A stretch of 64,000 nucleotides of DNA from Glandiceps talaboti (taxonomy: Eukaryota > Hemichordata > Enteropneusta > Spengelidae): NCBI RefSeq assembly GCF_964340395.1, contig NC_135556.1, forward strand, positions 8,644,001 through 8,708,000. Reading direction: 5' to 3'. The notes under the pieces are model-generated. The model did not search any database. It was not told the DNA's origin and saw only the letters and a list, made by a program, of their open reading frames with translations. Every line of letters starts with the position of its first letter. Within the stretch, counting starts at the first letter, position 1. The position numbers and the translations under genes were made by a program. Shown here piece by piece: positions 12,301 to 28,370 of this stretch.

Positions 12301-12954
12301 GGGGTCAGTGACTTTTTGTTAACCCAACGGGAAAAAACACTGACACCCCCCCCCCCCCAAGCGGGAGAAACTGACCGGTCTATCTGAATGTCTGACCTCA
12401 CCAGTCAAGTTTCCAATTTGTATTTTCAGTGTGTCATCATACCATGGCATAAAAACTGTCAATTATGTTTATTTAATTGAAAATCAAACAGGTATGAAAT
12501 ATGTAGTTTTATAAATAAAATCTGTGTGTGATAGAACAGCATCTTTTTACTCTCTGTATTACCCTGTGCGAAAACCAAACAGTGTTCAACATTGACGTAA
12601 AAAAAATCCGGATATCTCAAAGAAGCAAAGAAAAAAAAAGTTGCCAGCATAGGCGAAGGAGAAAAAAAATAATTCTCAGGCAAGCAGGTGGGAAAAAAAT
12701 AATGACTCGCCACCAATCTTCCAAACCCCCCCCCAGGATATCGAATGGTCTACCCCTTACTAGATTTTACTACCCTGGACATGTTCCCTCTCATCCGTAC
12801 ATGCATGTCTGAAGGCATGTTTACTAATAGTGTTTCAAAAATTATACAATCACCATACAACAACAACAACAACAACAACAACAACATCAACAAATTTTGG
12901 TTTGTATGACAAGCTGGACAAAGTATGTAGAAATATAGTACATACTACATGCAT

Positions 12955-13445
12955 TGTTTTACAAAGTAATGAAAGTATTCAGGCCTGTGTATACATGTGT
13001 TATTTTTTCACTATATAGATTAGATACATGTACATGTACATAGATAGTTATTCATAGATTTATGGTACTTTCATTGGCTCATGCATATTATTTATTTATT
13101 TATTTATTTATTTTAATTAATCAATTGCTTTATTTATTTATTTTAGTTATTTATGTTGGATGTATGTTTGTTTGTTTGTTTGTTTGTTTGTTTGTTTGTT
13201 TATAACATGGTTCTTGGACTCCATGTTGATCTGTATGACAGAGTATATAAAACATAGCTAATAGTATACAGGCTTGTACATATGTGTAGGTATATATAGA
13301 CAGCTATTCATATGTCCATATGGTATTTTCATTTACTCATGCATATTTTGTTTTATTTAAATCTGTGTATATATTATTATTTAGTTAGTTATTTAGTTAT
13401 TAGTCATTTGTTTGCTTTATTGTTTACAACATGGTTGGGCTCACT
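12955..13445. repeat. two tandem copies of a ~250-bp dispersed repeat
   Basis: Each copy runs from a TACAGGCTTGTACAT-like segment through a TTCATTTACTCATGCATAT-like segment into a TTTA/GTTT-rich stretch, and ends near ACATGGTT plus GGACTCC or GGGCTC. A third copy lies at 27105-27262. The first copy contains (TTTA)n and (GTTT)n runs at about 13087-13150 and 13166-13201. Confidence 0.7.
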
Positions 13446-13570
13446 GTGGGTAGCATACCCTGAGTAGCATAGATGACAAGACTGCCATCTCAGTATAAAA
13501 ACCACCAAGATAAACCACCTAGTTAAACCACCTACGAATTTCGCTCATGCGCACAACTAGCCAATGCTAG

Positions 13571-13748
13571 TATAAATGAAGGTATGTAGATGGAAGACCA
13601 TCCGATCAACTGGCGCTAACTGCATGAACTGTACCGTACCGCTACTCGGTTTACACGTACGAGCCTAACGAGGGCATTTACGAGGTCCAGTGCGAAGTAA
13701 TCTGTTTGTAGTTCAAATGTTGGACAGATAAAAATAAACATCAGCAGG
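13571..13748 (+). promoter_or_regulatory. candidate promoter and non-coding first exon of FAXDC2
   Basis: TATAAAT lies at 13571-13577. About 30 bases further comes a CpG-containing stretch (TACCGTACCGCTACTCGG, ACACGTACGAGCC) that ends in GCAGG followed by the strong donor GTAAGTTATT at 13749. The FAXDC2 coding start at 16731 sits just behind a splice acceptor (GGTATGTTTTAG ending at 16724), so an upstream UTR exon is expected and this is the best candidate on the strand. No coding potential is claimed for it. Confidence 0.35.
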
Positions 13749-14229
13749 GTAAGTTATTAGAAAGTGATATTAAATAATTCAAAGTAGGCAGGCAGGACAT
13801 GTTAAAATTATGTCGAGCTGAAAGTGGGAGGAGTTGAAAGTGCAAATGAGACAGTGATTTTTATTGGACATCTCGCCGGCCAAGTTCACTGATTTGTGCT
13901 AAAGTTTCTGCTTGCGTGCGTATTATCTCTGGAAATTTACGGTCAGAGCTAGAGAACTCCGACACGTTTCAGTTCATTTCAAAGTTCAAGACGGAGACGT
14001 GCTGGAGCATAGACACGTTAAGACGTTAGACGTCATAGTATTTCGTAGATTGTTCTTTTCTTTCTCAAGTGCAGGCCAGGCCGTTTTGACAAGAATATTC
14101 CCCTTGTATCTTGAAAATAGGGCGGCCAATGATGGCGTTGACGCCGTTGTAGCAGTACTAGCACCACTGTACATGTACAGCTTATAAATGTGCCATACAA
14201 AACTTTCATCCATATGTTGATCGAGCCCT

Positions 14230-16010
14230 GTTCTTTATGCTAAAAAACACCACACAATTGTACTGTTGCTATGGGCAGTATCTTAGTTGCTGGATGATAT
14301 GTTTTGGAAGTTTATCCTCTTGCCATCCCTGTTGTTGTCTTGGCGATTATACTATTATAGACCATCATTTCACTTTTGCTATGGGCATGGACATGTTACT
14401 AGGCTACATAATGTTCACATTTTTGCCCCCCCCCCCTTTGGGGTGCTATTACTGGCAATGGGCTCTAGATCTGTTGTTTGTCCAGTTGTAATACATCATC
14501 ATTTCTCAGACATGCAACATCCAATGTCTTTCAAACCTGACACAAAGTTGACATATCATATGGGACATACATATCAATTTGTATTTGATTTATGCAAATT
14601 TTACCAAATGGTGTCCATATTTGGAGTTAAAAATCAATATTTACTGCATGACTCAAAATCTGTAATACACAGGCGCTCCATTCACATTCCAGACACCCCC
14701 ATATAATCAGATGCAAGCTATCTTTTTTTGAGACCTTGAACTTTGACCTTGAGGGTCAATTATCAACATAAAGTCAATTCCTGCCTATCACATACACATT
14801 GTAGTATTTACATATTGCCAATTTCTTTTAAATCATATTACAAGTAATATTGAAGAAAAGAACTATACACAAGCATTAGTTTTAGTACTCATATAACTTT
14901 TACTGAATGGTTGCCATATTTGTAGTTACAAATCATTATTTACTGCGTAACTCAAAAACTGTAATACATGTACATTGAAACTTCATTCAAGTGTGTACCC
15001 CATATTATCAGATGCAAGCTATCTCTTGAGACCTTGACCTTCAGGGCCAAGTATCAAAATCAAGCCAATTCCTGCCTATCACAGACATATTGGTTTCTTT
15101 TAAATCATGTTTACAATACAAGTAATATTGAAGGAAAGAAGTATACACCGACATTATTTTTGGTGTTCATGTAATTTTTACTTAATGGTGGCCATACTTG
15201 TAGTAAAAATTCACTATGTTACTGCATAACTCAAAAAATTCACAAGACTGTATTCAAGTGTCTAACCCCATATAATCACATGCAAGCTTTTTTGTTTGAG
15301 TGACCGCTGATCGCCTCTATTTTGACCCATACACTGTAGACCATCAAAATTAAGCTATTACTTACATATTGCAGACACTTTGTAGCAAATATATGTGGCT
15401 AATGTCTTTTATATCATGTCTATAGACAGTGCAGAACCAGATAAACATACACATGCATTAGTTTTGGTGCTCATATAACTTTTTACTCCATGGCAGCTAT
15501 ATTTGTAGTGAACAATCATCATTTATCACATAACTCAAAAGCGTCAATACATAGAGACCAAGTGTCTACACCTATATTTCCAGGTTCAAACTTTTCTTTT
15601 GAGATATTGACCTTTGACCTTGACTCTGATCTCCAGATTCAATTATCGCAATTCAGCAATTTCCTGCATTATCAGACACTTTGTAGTATTTATTTGTTGC
15701 CAGCAATTTCTCCATTCAGTCACATAGAAGTAAAGTATTTGATGAGGTGGAGGGGGTCTTCTACGAAGACTTGTTTTACCAAAATTTGACAAAAACATTT
15801 ATTTACCCAAATCACACACTTGTAATTGTGAGACGGTCATTTTGATTTGAACAATTTCCTAACTAAACATCCAAAGTAACATGCCCCACCAAGTTTTACT
15901 GATCAACCGAGCAATTTATGAGCACACACACAGACACACACAGACACTCACACCCACCCAACCACCCACACACACACACACACACACATACACACAATGT
16001 CCTCTAAGAT
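14230..16010. repeat. composite repeat: ~120-bp units, then four ~290-bp units, ending in (CA)n
   Basis: 14250-14480 carries two TGTTGCTATGGGCA-type units like those at 4800 and 7400. Then four longer units start near 14608, 14904, 15184 and 15488 (each near GCCATATTTGTAGT or GTCCATATTTGGAGT, followed by TAACTCAAAA) with AGACCTTGACCTT-type segments and TTCCTGCCTATCACA. It ends at 15830-16010 with a CA-rich tract and TCACGATCACTA, the same tail as at 5890-6000. In the proposed FAXDC2 5' intron. Confidence 0.75.
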
Positions 16011-16730
16011 TCACGATCACTACATGTAAATTACAATAGTGCTGTAGTAAATAGGCCTGCTGGAATGTGTTTATGCTTCTTCTTTTTTCTTTTTTTTTTT
16101 TTTTTTTGGGGGGGGGGGGGTTTACTCAGGGTGTCGAATTTGAAACTTTAAAATAATACTTATGTTGGCCTGATCATAATAATACTAGATAGCACTTTTG
16201 ATTTTTAAAAAGTGATATTTGGTCAAAACTTTTAAACTCTTGAACTCTCGGGCAGATTCATCTGAAAGTTGACACAATGTAATATTGTTTGGATGTGTCC
16301 AGATAAAGAATTATTGAAGACAATATGACAGGATTATTGTTGATATGCAGATATTAAAAGCCTAAATGTGATTTCTTGTCAAAAAACTAAAACTTCAAGA
16401 CTACAAAGTCAATTTTCTGAAATTTGGTGGGGATCTTTCTGGGTGGTCTAAAGCTGTTGGTGATGAAAAGATTATACAAATCATTGATATACATATTAGT
16501 TCTGAGTTTTGGTCAAAAGAATTTAAAACTTTGAAACTACTTGGCAGATATAGATACTAAAAGGAACATCCTCTTAAACTAACTTGTGCACAGTGCCATT
16601 GGCACCATTTTTAGGTGTTACAGTGAAAAACAGTAATAACTTGGGTCAGTTTACATCTCCTAGAAATTTACTCATTAATACATGGTTATTATATTTTCCC
16701 TTACTCTGTACTGGTATGTTTTAGTGAGCA

Positions 16731-20765
<4,035 letters not shown>

Positions 20766-21329
20766 TGAAAATAAGCTGCATGAAGACACGTTGGCATATT
20801 TCTAGACTGACTTTGAATCATTAGAGGTGTTACAGTAAGGTATTAAAATGTGTACAGCAGAAAACCCATATTACATTCAGATACCTATGTTTATTTACAT
20901 ACTTTTAGAGTATTACAATTCTAAGAGACTTTAACTCAACCAACTCAATATTTGCAACTTTCTGCACATTTGGAAAGGTGTATGCACTTCAATGCAAAAC
21001 CAGCGCTTGTGGTTTTTCTATCTTGTAATTTATAATTCATTGTCATGCTTTATAGGTTTGCTATGCAATGGTTCTTTTCCAACTTTGATCAGTACCAAGT
21101 TGTTTTGACCAAAAGAAACTTTTTCATCGGATGAAATTTTACAGTTTGAAGCTTGGTTATAAATACTAATTTAGTTGTACAATTTTAAAGAGAAATGAAA
21201 AATATTTAGTGTGACATTGTGGAAATGATGACAGTACTATTGGTGTAATGTTCACTGTGTTTTGTATTTAGAGATTGTAAATAGTTGAATATTTAAAACA
21301 TTTACTTTATATTTTATGTTAAATTTTAT

Positions 21330-22090
21330 GTATTTTAGCTACTTTAGAATGTTGTGGTTTGAAGGATAATGCTTGAATGTTGTAATTAAATAGTACAATT
21401 ATATTGAATTTATTATACTTTATGCATTTTAGCTACTTTCAGGGCATGTTATATGGTTTGAAGGACAATGCTTGACTGTTTTAAACATCTCTTTATGGAT
21501 TTCAGATGCTTTCAACATGTGATCTATTTGAAGGATAATACTTGAATGTTTTAAACATTTAACATTATGCTTGAATTTATTAAAAATTTACTTTATGCAT
21601 TGTAGTTGCTTTCAGGATGTAATGGGATTTGAAGGATAATACTTGAATGTTTTTAACATTTAATATATTCAATTTATCAACTTTATGGATTGTAGATGCT
21701 TTCAACAGGTGATATGTTGTTGGAAGGGGTATAATACTTTAATGTTTTAAACACTTAACATTTCATTCAATTTATTCACCTTTATACCTTTTAGCTGCTT
21801 TCAGGATGTAATGCGTGATTTAAAGGATAAAGCTTGAATGTTTTGAAAATTTAACATTATGAATTTATTAAACTCCTTTGCGTTGTAGCTAATTTCAGAG
21901 TGTGATATAAAGCAATTTGAAGGATAAAGCTTGACTGGTTTGAACATTTGACATGACATTGAATTTTTTCAACTCTATACCTTTTCGCTGCTTTCAGGAT
22001 GTGATACTTGATTTAAAGGATAAAGCGTGAATGTTTTGAGCATTTGACATGCTTGAATTTTTACTTTTTAACTGCTTTTAAGATTTGTTT
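21330..22090. repeat. ~97-bp tandem repeat downstream of the FAXDC2 stop
   Basis: TTTGAAGGATAATGCTTGAA or variants occur at about 21358, 21451, 21528, 21626, 21722, 21818, 21917 and 22013, mostly 96-98 bases apart. Each has GCTTTCAGGATGTGAT- and TTTAACATTT-like partners. The only AATAAA signals I noted downstream lie beyond it, so it may be transcribed as part of the FAXDC2 3' UTR. Confidence 0.85.
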
Positions 22091-22689
22091 TTGTTTACAC
22101 AATTTTCATGGAGAATGCTTTTTCTGGTCTTTGAAATATAACATGAGAATAAGAAAGGGGAGACTTTTCCAGGTTTTAACATTTACATACACCTAATCAA
22201 TTAATAAAATGATGAGATGGAGAAAGTATGCAAAATTGTAGATCACTATGCAATAGCAAAATATATACATGAATTATAGCTGGTTGAATATTTTCAAGAT
22301 TAGTCCTTCCATGTGTTGGTGTTAATTGAAGAATTTACTTATTTTATGATGAATGTTGGCGTTTGATTTGAAAACGAAACAATGATTTGATGTGGAGAGA
22401 GGCAACTTTAACTGATTTGGCAGCTGTTTTTAACATTTACATACCCATATGATTGTACTTTTACCAGTTTGTTCATTTACCAATTATTGCCTTTGATCAA
22501 TAGTTTTTTAGATTTCAACAAAATGCTGGTGTATGACAAGGTGTTTTTCACCTTTATGACTTGTTTGTTAATAAAAGATTAGCAAGATACACATTGTACA
22601 TGTAGCCACAGTGTTGTCTTTTGTAATTGATCTATCAGTGCACAAAATTACATTCATTGATAACTTTATGTACACGTACCTGTGTGATT

Positions 22690-22810
22690 ACTTGCACCGG
22701 TGCATGCACACACTAGAGGTATTTGCACTACAGTGCAATACTGAAAACATTGCATGCAAATGATATGCTAACGAGAGTGCAATCATTCCTTGCACATAAT
22801 ATAGGGTGAT
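22690..22810. repeat. dispersed repeat copy (family of 4400 and 37680)
   Basis: ATTACTTGCACCGGTG, CTGAAAACATTGCATGCAAA and TTCCTTGCACA match the copies at about 4405-4520 and the reverse complement of 37680-37815. Confidence 0.65.
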
Positions 22811-24690
22811 TGTACAGTGATTATTACGGAATTTTACTGTTTTGGATAACTGGTGTGCTGTGAGAGTACCTAACAGTGTGGATTCTCAGGGTATTTCATA
22901 TCTTTCCATGGAATTTTCATGATGCCTATAATAAAACAAGTTTTGGATCAACAGGAAACATCTATGTAAACATAGAACATTTTCTGTGGGAAGGGTGACT
23001 AAATCGATGGACACAAACTATGCAACGTACTAATCTCGTCGCCATAAAGCAGTCGCTTTTACGGCACTGTCCAAGCCAAGTTGCAGTGTCATGGAAGAAA
23101 TAACAACTGTAGTTTGCGGGAATGACTAATCTGGACACATGGAAGTGTGTGTGGGGGGATACTTCCATGGTAGAACTAGTGGATGGTGCTCTTAGTATGC
23201 CCTTCAAAGTGTAGTCTAGAATTCTAAACTCGTACAGTACATTACGTTTTAAAATATTCATTTCCAATCCCAGTTTAATAGTCAAGAGGGTTGTTCCAAC
23301 ACAGAAATCTGTGCTGCCCCCAACTGTGTTCATATAAACAGGTTGACGTCATTGCATCCCCATTTGATTTTAGTTTTAAACAGACTGGAGATAGAGTCCA
23401 GGTTGGACATTTGCATATCGGTGTAGTTCTAACAGTCAAAACAGATGTATCAAATGAACTTATATTAATGAGCGATGACGACAGCCTGCCAGTTTGTGAT
23501 GGATTACATGGACATGCGTCCTTTGTGCTCGTTCACCACAGGGATGCACCACAATTTAATACCTTTTGTAACCGTCGTGACTAGACTGGTATTAGTAATG
23601 AAGTTTTTAAAATGTAATACTGTACCAGTTTAGAATTCTAGACTATTCAAAGTGATGTTACATATGATCAGCTAAATTTAAAGACTGGTAGCTGTTTACA
23701 CTCTGTGTGACAGTCACTTGCAAACACACATCATTGTTGGGTGAGTACTCGGTATGTGATATGAAACATACAAAACCACCAATCTGCCAGTCTTGTGATC
23801 AACCTAAAATTCAATGACAAGTTATGTGACAAAAGATTGTTTTCATCTCTTTGATTTTCAAATGGAAATAACTTACACAATGTTTTATTTTACTATTTTA
23901 TTTACAGTTCAGTACACAGTATTTAAGCACCCCATCCCACAAAATATATGGTATGTTCCATTTTAGATCGAAGACCCAACATACTGGTAAAGCAGCCACA
24001 GAATAGTCCAAGTTACATGTACACATGCAAGAAGCAAAGGACTGTTACATGCACTTTACCACAAATAAATCTTTCTTTTAGAAATCTGATAGTCATATCA
24101 TACTTCAATGTTGATATATGTACCTAGAAAAATAATTCCACACAAATTCAGACAGAGAAAACCATCATACAGGACTTTGGGCTTTAAATTTAACAGGTTT
24201 ATGAGCTTCACATCATTTGTTATCCCTCAAGGATTCTTTCATAAATAAAGCTTGGGAGGAAGATATGACAGTTTGGCTGTTTTTTTGATGCTAGGATGGT
24301 GTGTCTCCCCTATTGAAGCTGGGGGTTCAAAGGTAAATTTCATACCAACCCAAATTACCTTTGTAAACTGGTGACAAATCTGGTCACAGTGCCCCCCCCC
24401 CCCTCCCCCTTTGACAAACTCTTGTGCTGACCAAATTTGATGACCTGTGTGCTCTCTAAAGTCAAAGCCAATATGACACACCAGTGACACACAGCAGTGT
24501 CTGTCTTGTGATTCCCTATTCCTTACTGTGAGGTGACTCACAAGAATACCAAGTTTATAATCAGTTTCACTCATGACATTATGTTTGTCTTTTTATCAGA
24601 GGGCTCAATACGATGTCATTTTCTTGTATCAAGGGGACACTTTGGAAACTGCAAGAGTGTGTTGTACCCTTGTTCAGAGAGAATACTCAC
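22811..24690. other. FAXDC2-MED7 convergent intergenic region
   Basis: No exon is recognised. 23205-23655 is bounded by an inverted repeat: CTAGAATTCTAAACTCGTAC near 23217, and GTACCAGTTTAGAATTCTAG near 23625. The two open frames inside (minus 22962-23333, plus 23291-23584) lack domains. TTTATT on the plus strand at 23884-23889 gives a candidate AATAAA for MED7 on the minus strand. A poly-C tract lies near 24392. Confidence 0.5.
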
Positions 24691-24697
24691 TGTGAAT

Positions 24698-25393
24698 CTA
24701 ATTAATAGAATCTACAAGATTACACATGAGTTTATCTTTATCAGTGTAACTGTTGTCCTCATCTTTACTAACTGCTTTCTTTTCTGTTGGCATTTTTATG
24801 GCTTCTTCAGCTTCCACTTTGGCTGCAATTTTACTATCCAAGTGTCCCATTTCATCAGGCAGTGCCGTGATACAGTTCTGTAAAAGTTCAACCACTTTAT
24901 CAAGATGTTTTTGGAACCTTTCTGCTGTTTCCAATCTTTGTCTTTTCTGTACTTCCATCATGACTCGAAGCGTTTCTCTCGCCTGATGTGGACGATATTC
25001 GTTAATCAAGTGATACATGTGTATGAATAACAAACTCAAATCTGCTAATTTCTCCTCTCTTTTTCCGGTGGAAGGAGATGCGATTAAAATATCCAACAAA
25101 TCCAAGAAATTCACCAAAATCGAATGGTTCAGTTTCTTCAACTCTTGCTTGTGATTAAAGACTTGTGGGTGTAGTCTTTTAATGCCCTGGCTTTCTAGCG
25201 GTCTGATGATCATGTCGTCTGTGTGAAATGTATGTCCAAACATGGAGTAGCTACCATCTTCCACAGGCGAGGGCGGTGTAGGGGCAACACCAGCCCTAAT
25301 GTTGTCATCAGTGTAATGATTGATGTATTGAATAGGAGGTAGAGGTAATGAGCTTACGCCCTGTGATTCCGGTACATTAGACATTATCTTCAT
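24698..25393 (-). CDS. MED7: Mediator complex subunit 7
   Basis: The product is 231 aa (228 if the second Met, MSNVPES, is used); human MED7 is 233. MED7 is a core subunit of the Mediator middle module, pairs with MED21 through a long helical hinge, and links transcription factors to RNA polymerase II in the nucleus. Matches to the family that I can see: [16 protein letters not shown] at the N terminus, [32 protein letters not shown], and the almost invariant [20 protein letters not shown] and [20 protein letters not shown]. The last 40 residues are lysine/acid-rich and poorly conserved. The coding region is a single exon, as I recall for human MED7. An acceptor (CTTTATTACAG, minus strand, ending at 25461) suggests a spliced 5' UTR. 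It is divergent from the Tec kinase gene on its right and convergent with FAXDC2. Confidence 0.97.
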   Translation of the reverse strand: MKIMSNVPESQGVSSLPLPPIQYINHYTDDNIRAGVAPTPPSPVEDGSYSMFGHTFHTDDMIIRPLESQGIKRLHPQVFNHKQELKKLNHSILVNFLDLLDILIASPSTGKREEKLADLSLLFIHMYHLINEYRPHQARETLRVMMEVQKRQRLETAERFQKHLDKVVELLQNCITALPDEMGHLDSKIAAKVEAEEAIKMPTEKKAVSKDEDNSYTDKDKLMCNLVDSIN

Positions 25394-25675
25394 TTAGTCT
25401 TTCTTACTTTGTATCTCTTGCTGTCAACTTCCAATTCACCTCACAACATGTACCTGTCAACTGTAATAAAGATGACAATATTTGTTAAAAGCAATATAAA
25501 TTATGTATGCGCACCCCAGGTGAAGCAAATTTCACTTTATTTTCCTCGATTGGATAACAGGAATACCAAGCACTTTTAGTGATGACACTCTGAATTTAGT
25601 GAAATCTGTAATACATCATTGAGATACATATTGGTGACAATGGCCATGAATCGCTATACCATATGAAATGCAATG

Positions 25676-26076
25676 GATTCCGATTCACATCATCCCAATT
25701 TCAACTCGTCCCATTTTCAACTCACACCAATTTCAACTCACCCCATTTTCAACTCGTCCCATTATCCACTATTCACTTTTTTCAAAATCATGTAGTAAGC
25801 AATGTATAGATTTTTGCAATGTAGTTTATGGGACCTAGTTTATGTGTGCAAATATCTTAGTTATAAAAGACGTGTCGATACTAAGAATAAGATGTCTTTA
25901 CACTTTGGTTTAATATCCCTCCCTTGTTTTTGATCAGAAAACAAGACCTTTTACAGATACTGCAAAATATAACAAACAATCAGCCCTGAAATCCGATGCA
26001 CTAAAATTGGGGTGAGTTGACACTGGGGCAAGTTGAAATGAGACGAGTTGAAATTGGGACGAAATGATCCATCACC
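25676..26076. mobile_element. inverted-repeat DNA element with 9-bp target duplication
   Basis: AATGCAATG occurs directly repeated at 25667-25675 and 26077-26085. The 401 bp between have inverted ends built from sub-repeats: CATCCCAATTTCAACTCGTC and CCATTTTCAACTCACACC on the left; GGGGTGAGTTGACAC, GACGAGTTGAAATTGGGACG on the right. An 8-9-bp duplication points to a hAT- or Mutator-type non-autonomous element (inference). It lies just upstream of MED7, possibly in its 5' intron. An isolated TTCAACTCGTCCCAT also occurs at 29083. Confidence 0.75.
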
Positions 26077-26722
26077 AATGCAATGAAACCCCTTCAAATT
26101 CATAGATTCGCATCATGTAATTATCATGTGGGTGGGTGATACTTTCGTGTTCATGCCACGATCTCAATAATACCCTACAATGGAAGCATGGAGGTAGTCC
26201 TTCCTACCTCCATGATGACAGTAACATAGGTGATAATTCCATGCCAATACAAAATAGGACTGCATTCACTATTTTCTGTTCAGCCATGGAGGAAGTATAT
26301 ACTATAAGTGGGTTATACTAGTACTTCCATGGTAGTACAAAAAACAACAATACAAGTTCATTTACATTGTACTCTCAACAGTTCACAACTTTGTACACCT
26401 TATTTATCAATTAATTCATGGAATCGTGTCCTTTGACCGCGATGATAGTCCTGCTTGCAGACTGACTTCTAGTTCTACACTACTACATCAATGATGGAAG
26501 TAAACCACAGCGTCGTGAAGTTGCTATTACTACCCAGAGATCTACGTGAGTGAGGCCTTGAGCCAGGTACGGAGCATTCTGCATGAGTGCCTATGGAATA
26601 AACAGCTAGACTTTACAAGGCTATACTTCAATAAAATCGTACGTATTCTCTTTGACCTACTTTGAGCTGCTCCAACAACTTTTAGGCGAGGTTGCGTCGA
26701 TCGAAGATAAAAAATGTGGTTG

Positions 26723-26938
26723 ATGGCGCGGCGGAAATTCAAAGTAAACGATAACATTCACAAAGATCCAAACCTGACCTTCTCGCTGGAGATTTACGAA
26801 GGATACAATAGAGTTCACAATGAGCTTGTCAAATACCTATCATACCATCTCAAATTCAGAGCAAACGAGGCGGTCGATGACTTAGAACTACTGTGTTTTT
26901 GTTTCAACAAAATGGCAGAACAATACCCCTTAAGTTAG
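26723..26938 (+). CDS. unrecognised small ORF (71 aa), divergent to MED7
   Basis: The frame reads MARRKFKVNDNIHKDP and continues with an acidic, amphipathic-looking body (SLEIYEGYNRVHNELVKYL, EAVDDLELLCFCFNKMAEQ) to TAG; an in-frame Met three codons upstream would give 74 aa. Its composition looks protein-like, unlike the surrounding AT-rich sequence, and the ATG region is GC-rich (GATGGCGCGGCGG). The last codons overlap a possible donor (TTAAGTTAGTG), so it could be a first exon. A possible MED7 5' UTR donor on the other strand (GCTCAAAGTAGGT, near 26667) would make this a shared promoter. I do not recognise the family and cannot exclude a chance frame. Confidence 0.35.
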   Translation: MARRKFKVNDNIHKDPNLTFSLEIYEGYNRVHNELVKYLSYHLKFRANEAVDDLELLCFCFNKMAEQYPLS

Positions 26939-27104
26939 TGAACAACTGCACACAAAAAACTCAGCCGTCAAGTCGTTACGCCCTCAACGGCCTCCTCTCA
27001 CCCATATATTATACACTCATGACACTCATCCATGGTATAGTGTTTGTGTGCATGTATGGATGAGTGCAGGATGAGTGTATATCGAAACATGTAGTATATT
27101 ATTT

Positions 27105-27262
27105 CATTAGTATACAGGTCAGTATATACATGCATTCATGTTAATAGATAGTTATCCATGAATATCAAATGACACTTCATTTACCCATGTATATTTGTTT
27201 GTTTGATGGTTTAAAAGCTTATTTATTTATTTGTTTGTAACATGGTTCCTGGGCTCCCTGTG
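27105..27262. repeat. dispersed repeat copy (family of 12955-13445)
   Basis: TAGTATACAGG, ATAGATAGTTATCCATG, TTCATTTACCCATGTATAT and ACATGGTTCCTGGGCTCC match the two copies near 13 kb in order. Confidence 0.65.
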
Positions 27263-28360
27263 ATTATATGGAATTCGAAGCTTGTATTCACAAATCAGTA
27301 ATTATACAATTGACTGGTTATAATTAAAAACTACCATTGTACTATCAACTTGTTAACAAATTTACATGTAAATAGACACCAAATATCAAAGCAACCCGAC
27401 AACCGGTGTTGGAGAAGTCGGAAATACATACACCCCCCCCCCCCCATCTGCCAGAAATAGAAAATGATTCACATTACCTTACCATGAACAAATCTGAATA
27501 GACACCCTAGACAACATGCATACCAAATATCACTGCAAGTCAACAATCCCGCCAACAACAGCCCAGCCCGTTTCAAGAAGTCAAACATGATTTTTGATCA
27601 AACTTTCCCCAATTATGCAATTTTTTTTTGGAATACTCTTCCTGTGCGTTAACATTCCATACCAAGTACAAAACTGTACATAATACACTTAATACCAACT
27701 TTGTCCATTATATATATAATCAATGTGTATATTGTGTGTATATATATACACAAACACCAGTTAAAACAAAATGTTAAGTTAACCAGTGCATTGCCATTCC
27801 AAAAAACAGCATTTATTTGTAAATGAATTACACTTTGAATAACCCTTGTAAAATGATCAGCAGACCAACTGAGTCTTTGTTTTCTGTTTAATATTGTATT
27901 AGAACATTATACTAGTAGTGTTACAGTTGAATGTCATTTTAGTTGTATTTGCAAATATTGTGATGCACATGTTATCTAAAGAGAGTTTTATACTGTATTG
28001 TTCCAGTTCAGTTTCCTAAATGTGTGCTAAAAGAAATCAAATTGGGCTAAATAACACTGAAAAAACTCTTAATAAAATGCATTGCCATGTATCCCGTTCT
28101 TGTTTGATGTAAATTAGTTCAATATAATGTCAAAAGAAAATAAATGTATGACTCAAAAATGACAGCCACATTTCATCTAACAGAATAGGAATCAAGTGAT
28201 ATATATTAGTGGTAATGATAATTAAGATGGCCCTATTATCATAGTAATTGTATATCTTAATGAACCTGGTAATACATTTACCTTGTAAGAGCCTGATTAT
28301 TGGACTGGTTTTGACGTTAGATTACAAAGGTGAATGCAGGATTTTAAACAAAGACTCAGA
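27263..28360. other. intergenic, no gene seen
   Basis: AT-rich with a poly-C tract near 27433. No exon is recognised. Confidence 0.5.
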
Positions 28361-28370
28361 ATGTGTTTAT

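Larger units (their letters stand above)
10258..12756. mobile_element. 2.5-kb TIR element with TTA target duplication and internal 245-bp tandem repeats
   Basis: The left end starts GGGGTGGACCATGTGATATC, then a run of G and TTTGGAAGAT. The right end, reverse-complemented, starts GGGGTAGACCATTCGATATC, then a run of G and TTTGGAAGAT. TTA flanks both ends (10255-10257 and 12757-12759). Sub-terminal regions share AAAAAATCCGGATAT in inverted orientation. This again fits a non-autonomous PIF/Harbinger-like element (inference from TSD and TIR; no transposase seen). It could also be two separate shorter elements in opposite orientation, since the middle is not obviously symmetrical. Confidence 0.6.

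Noticed and set aside
14237-14706. Overlapping frames of 84 and 139 aa
   Set aside because: They fall in the composite tandem repeat and match no family.
22962-23584. Overlapping 123-aa and 97-aa frames on opposite strands
   Set aside because: No domain, no splice context, and they lie inside a segment bounded by an inverted repeat.
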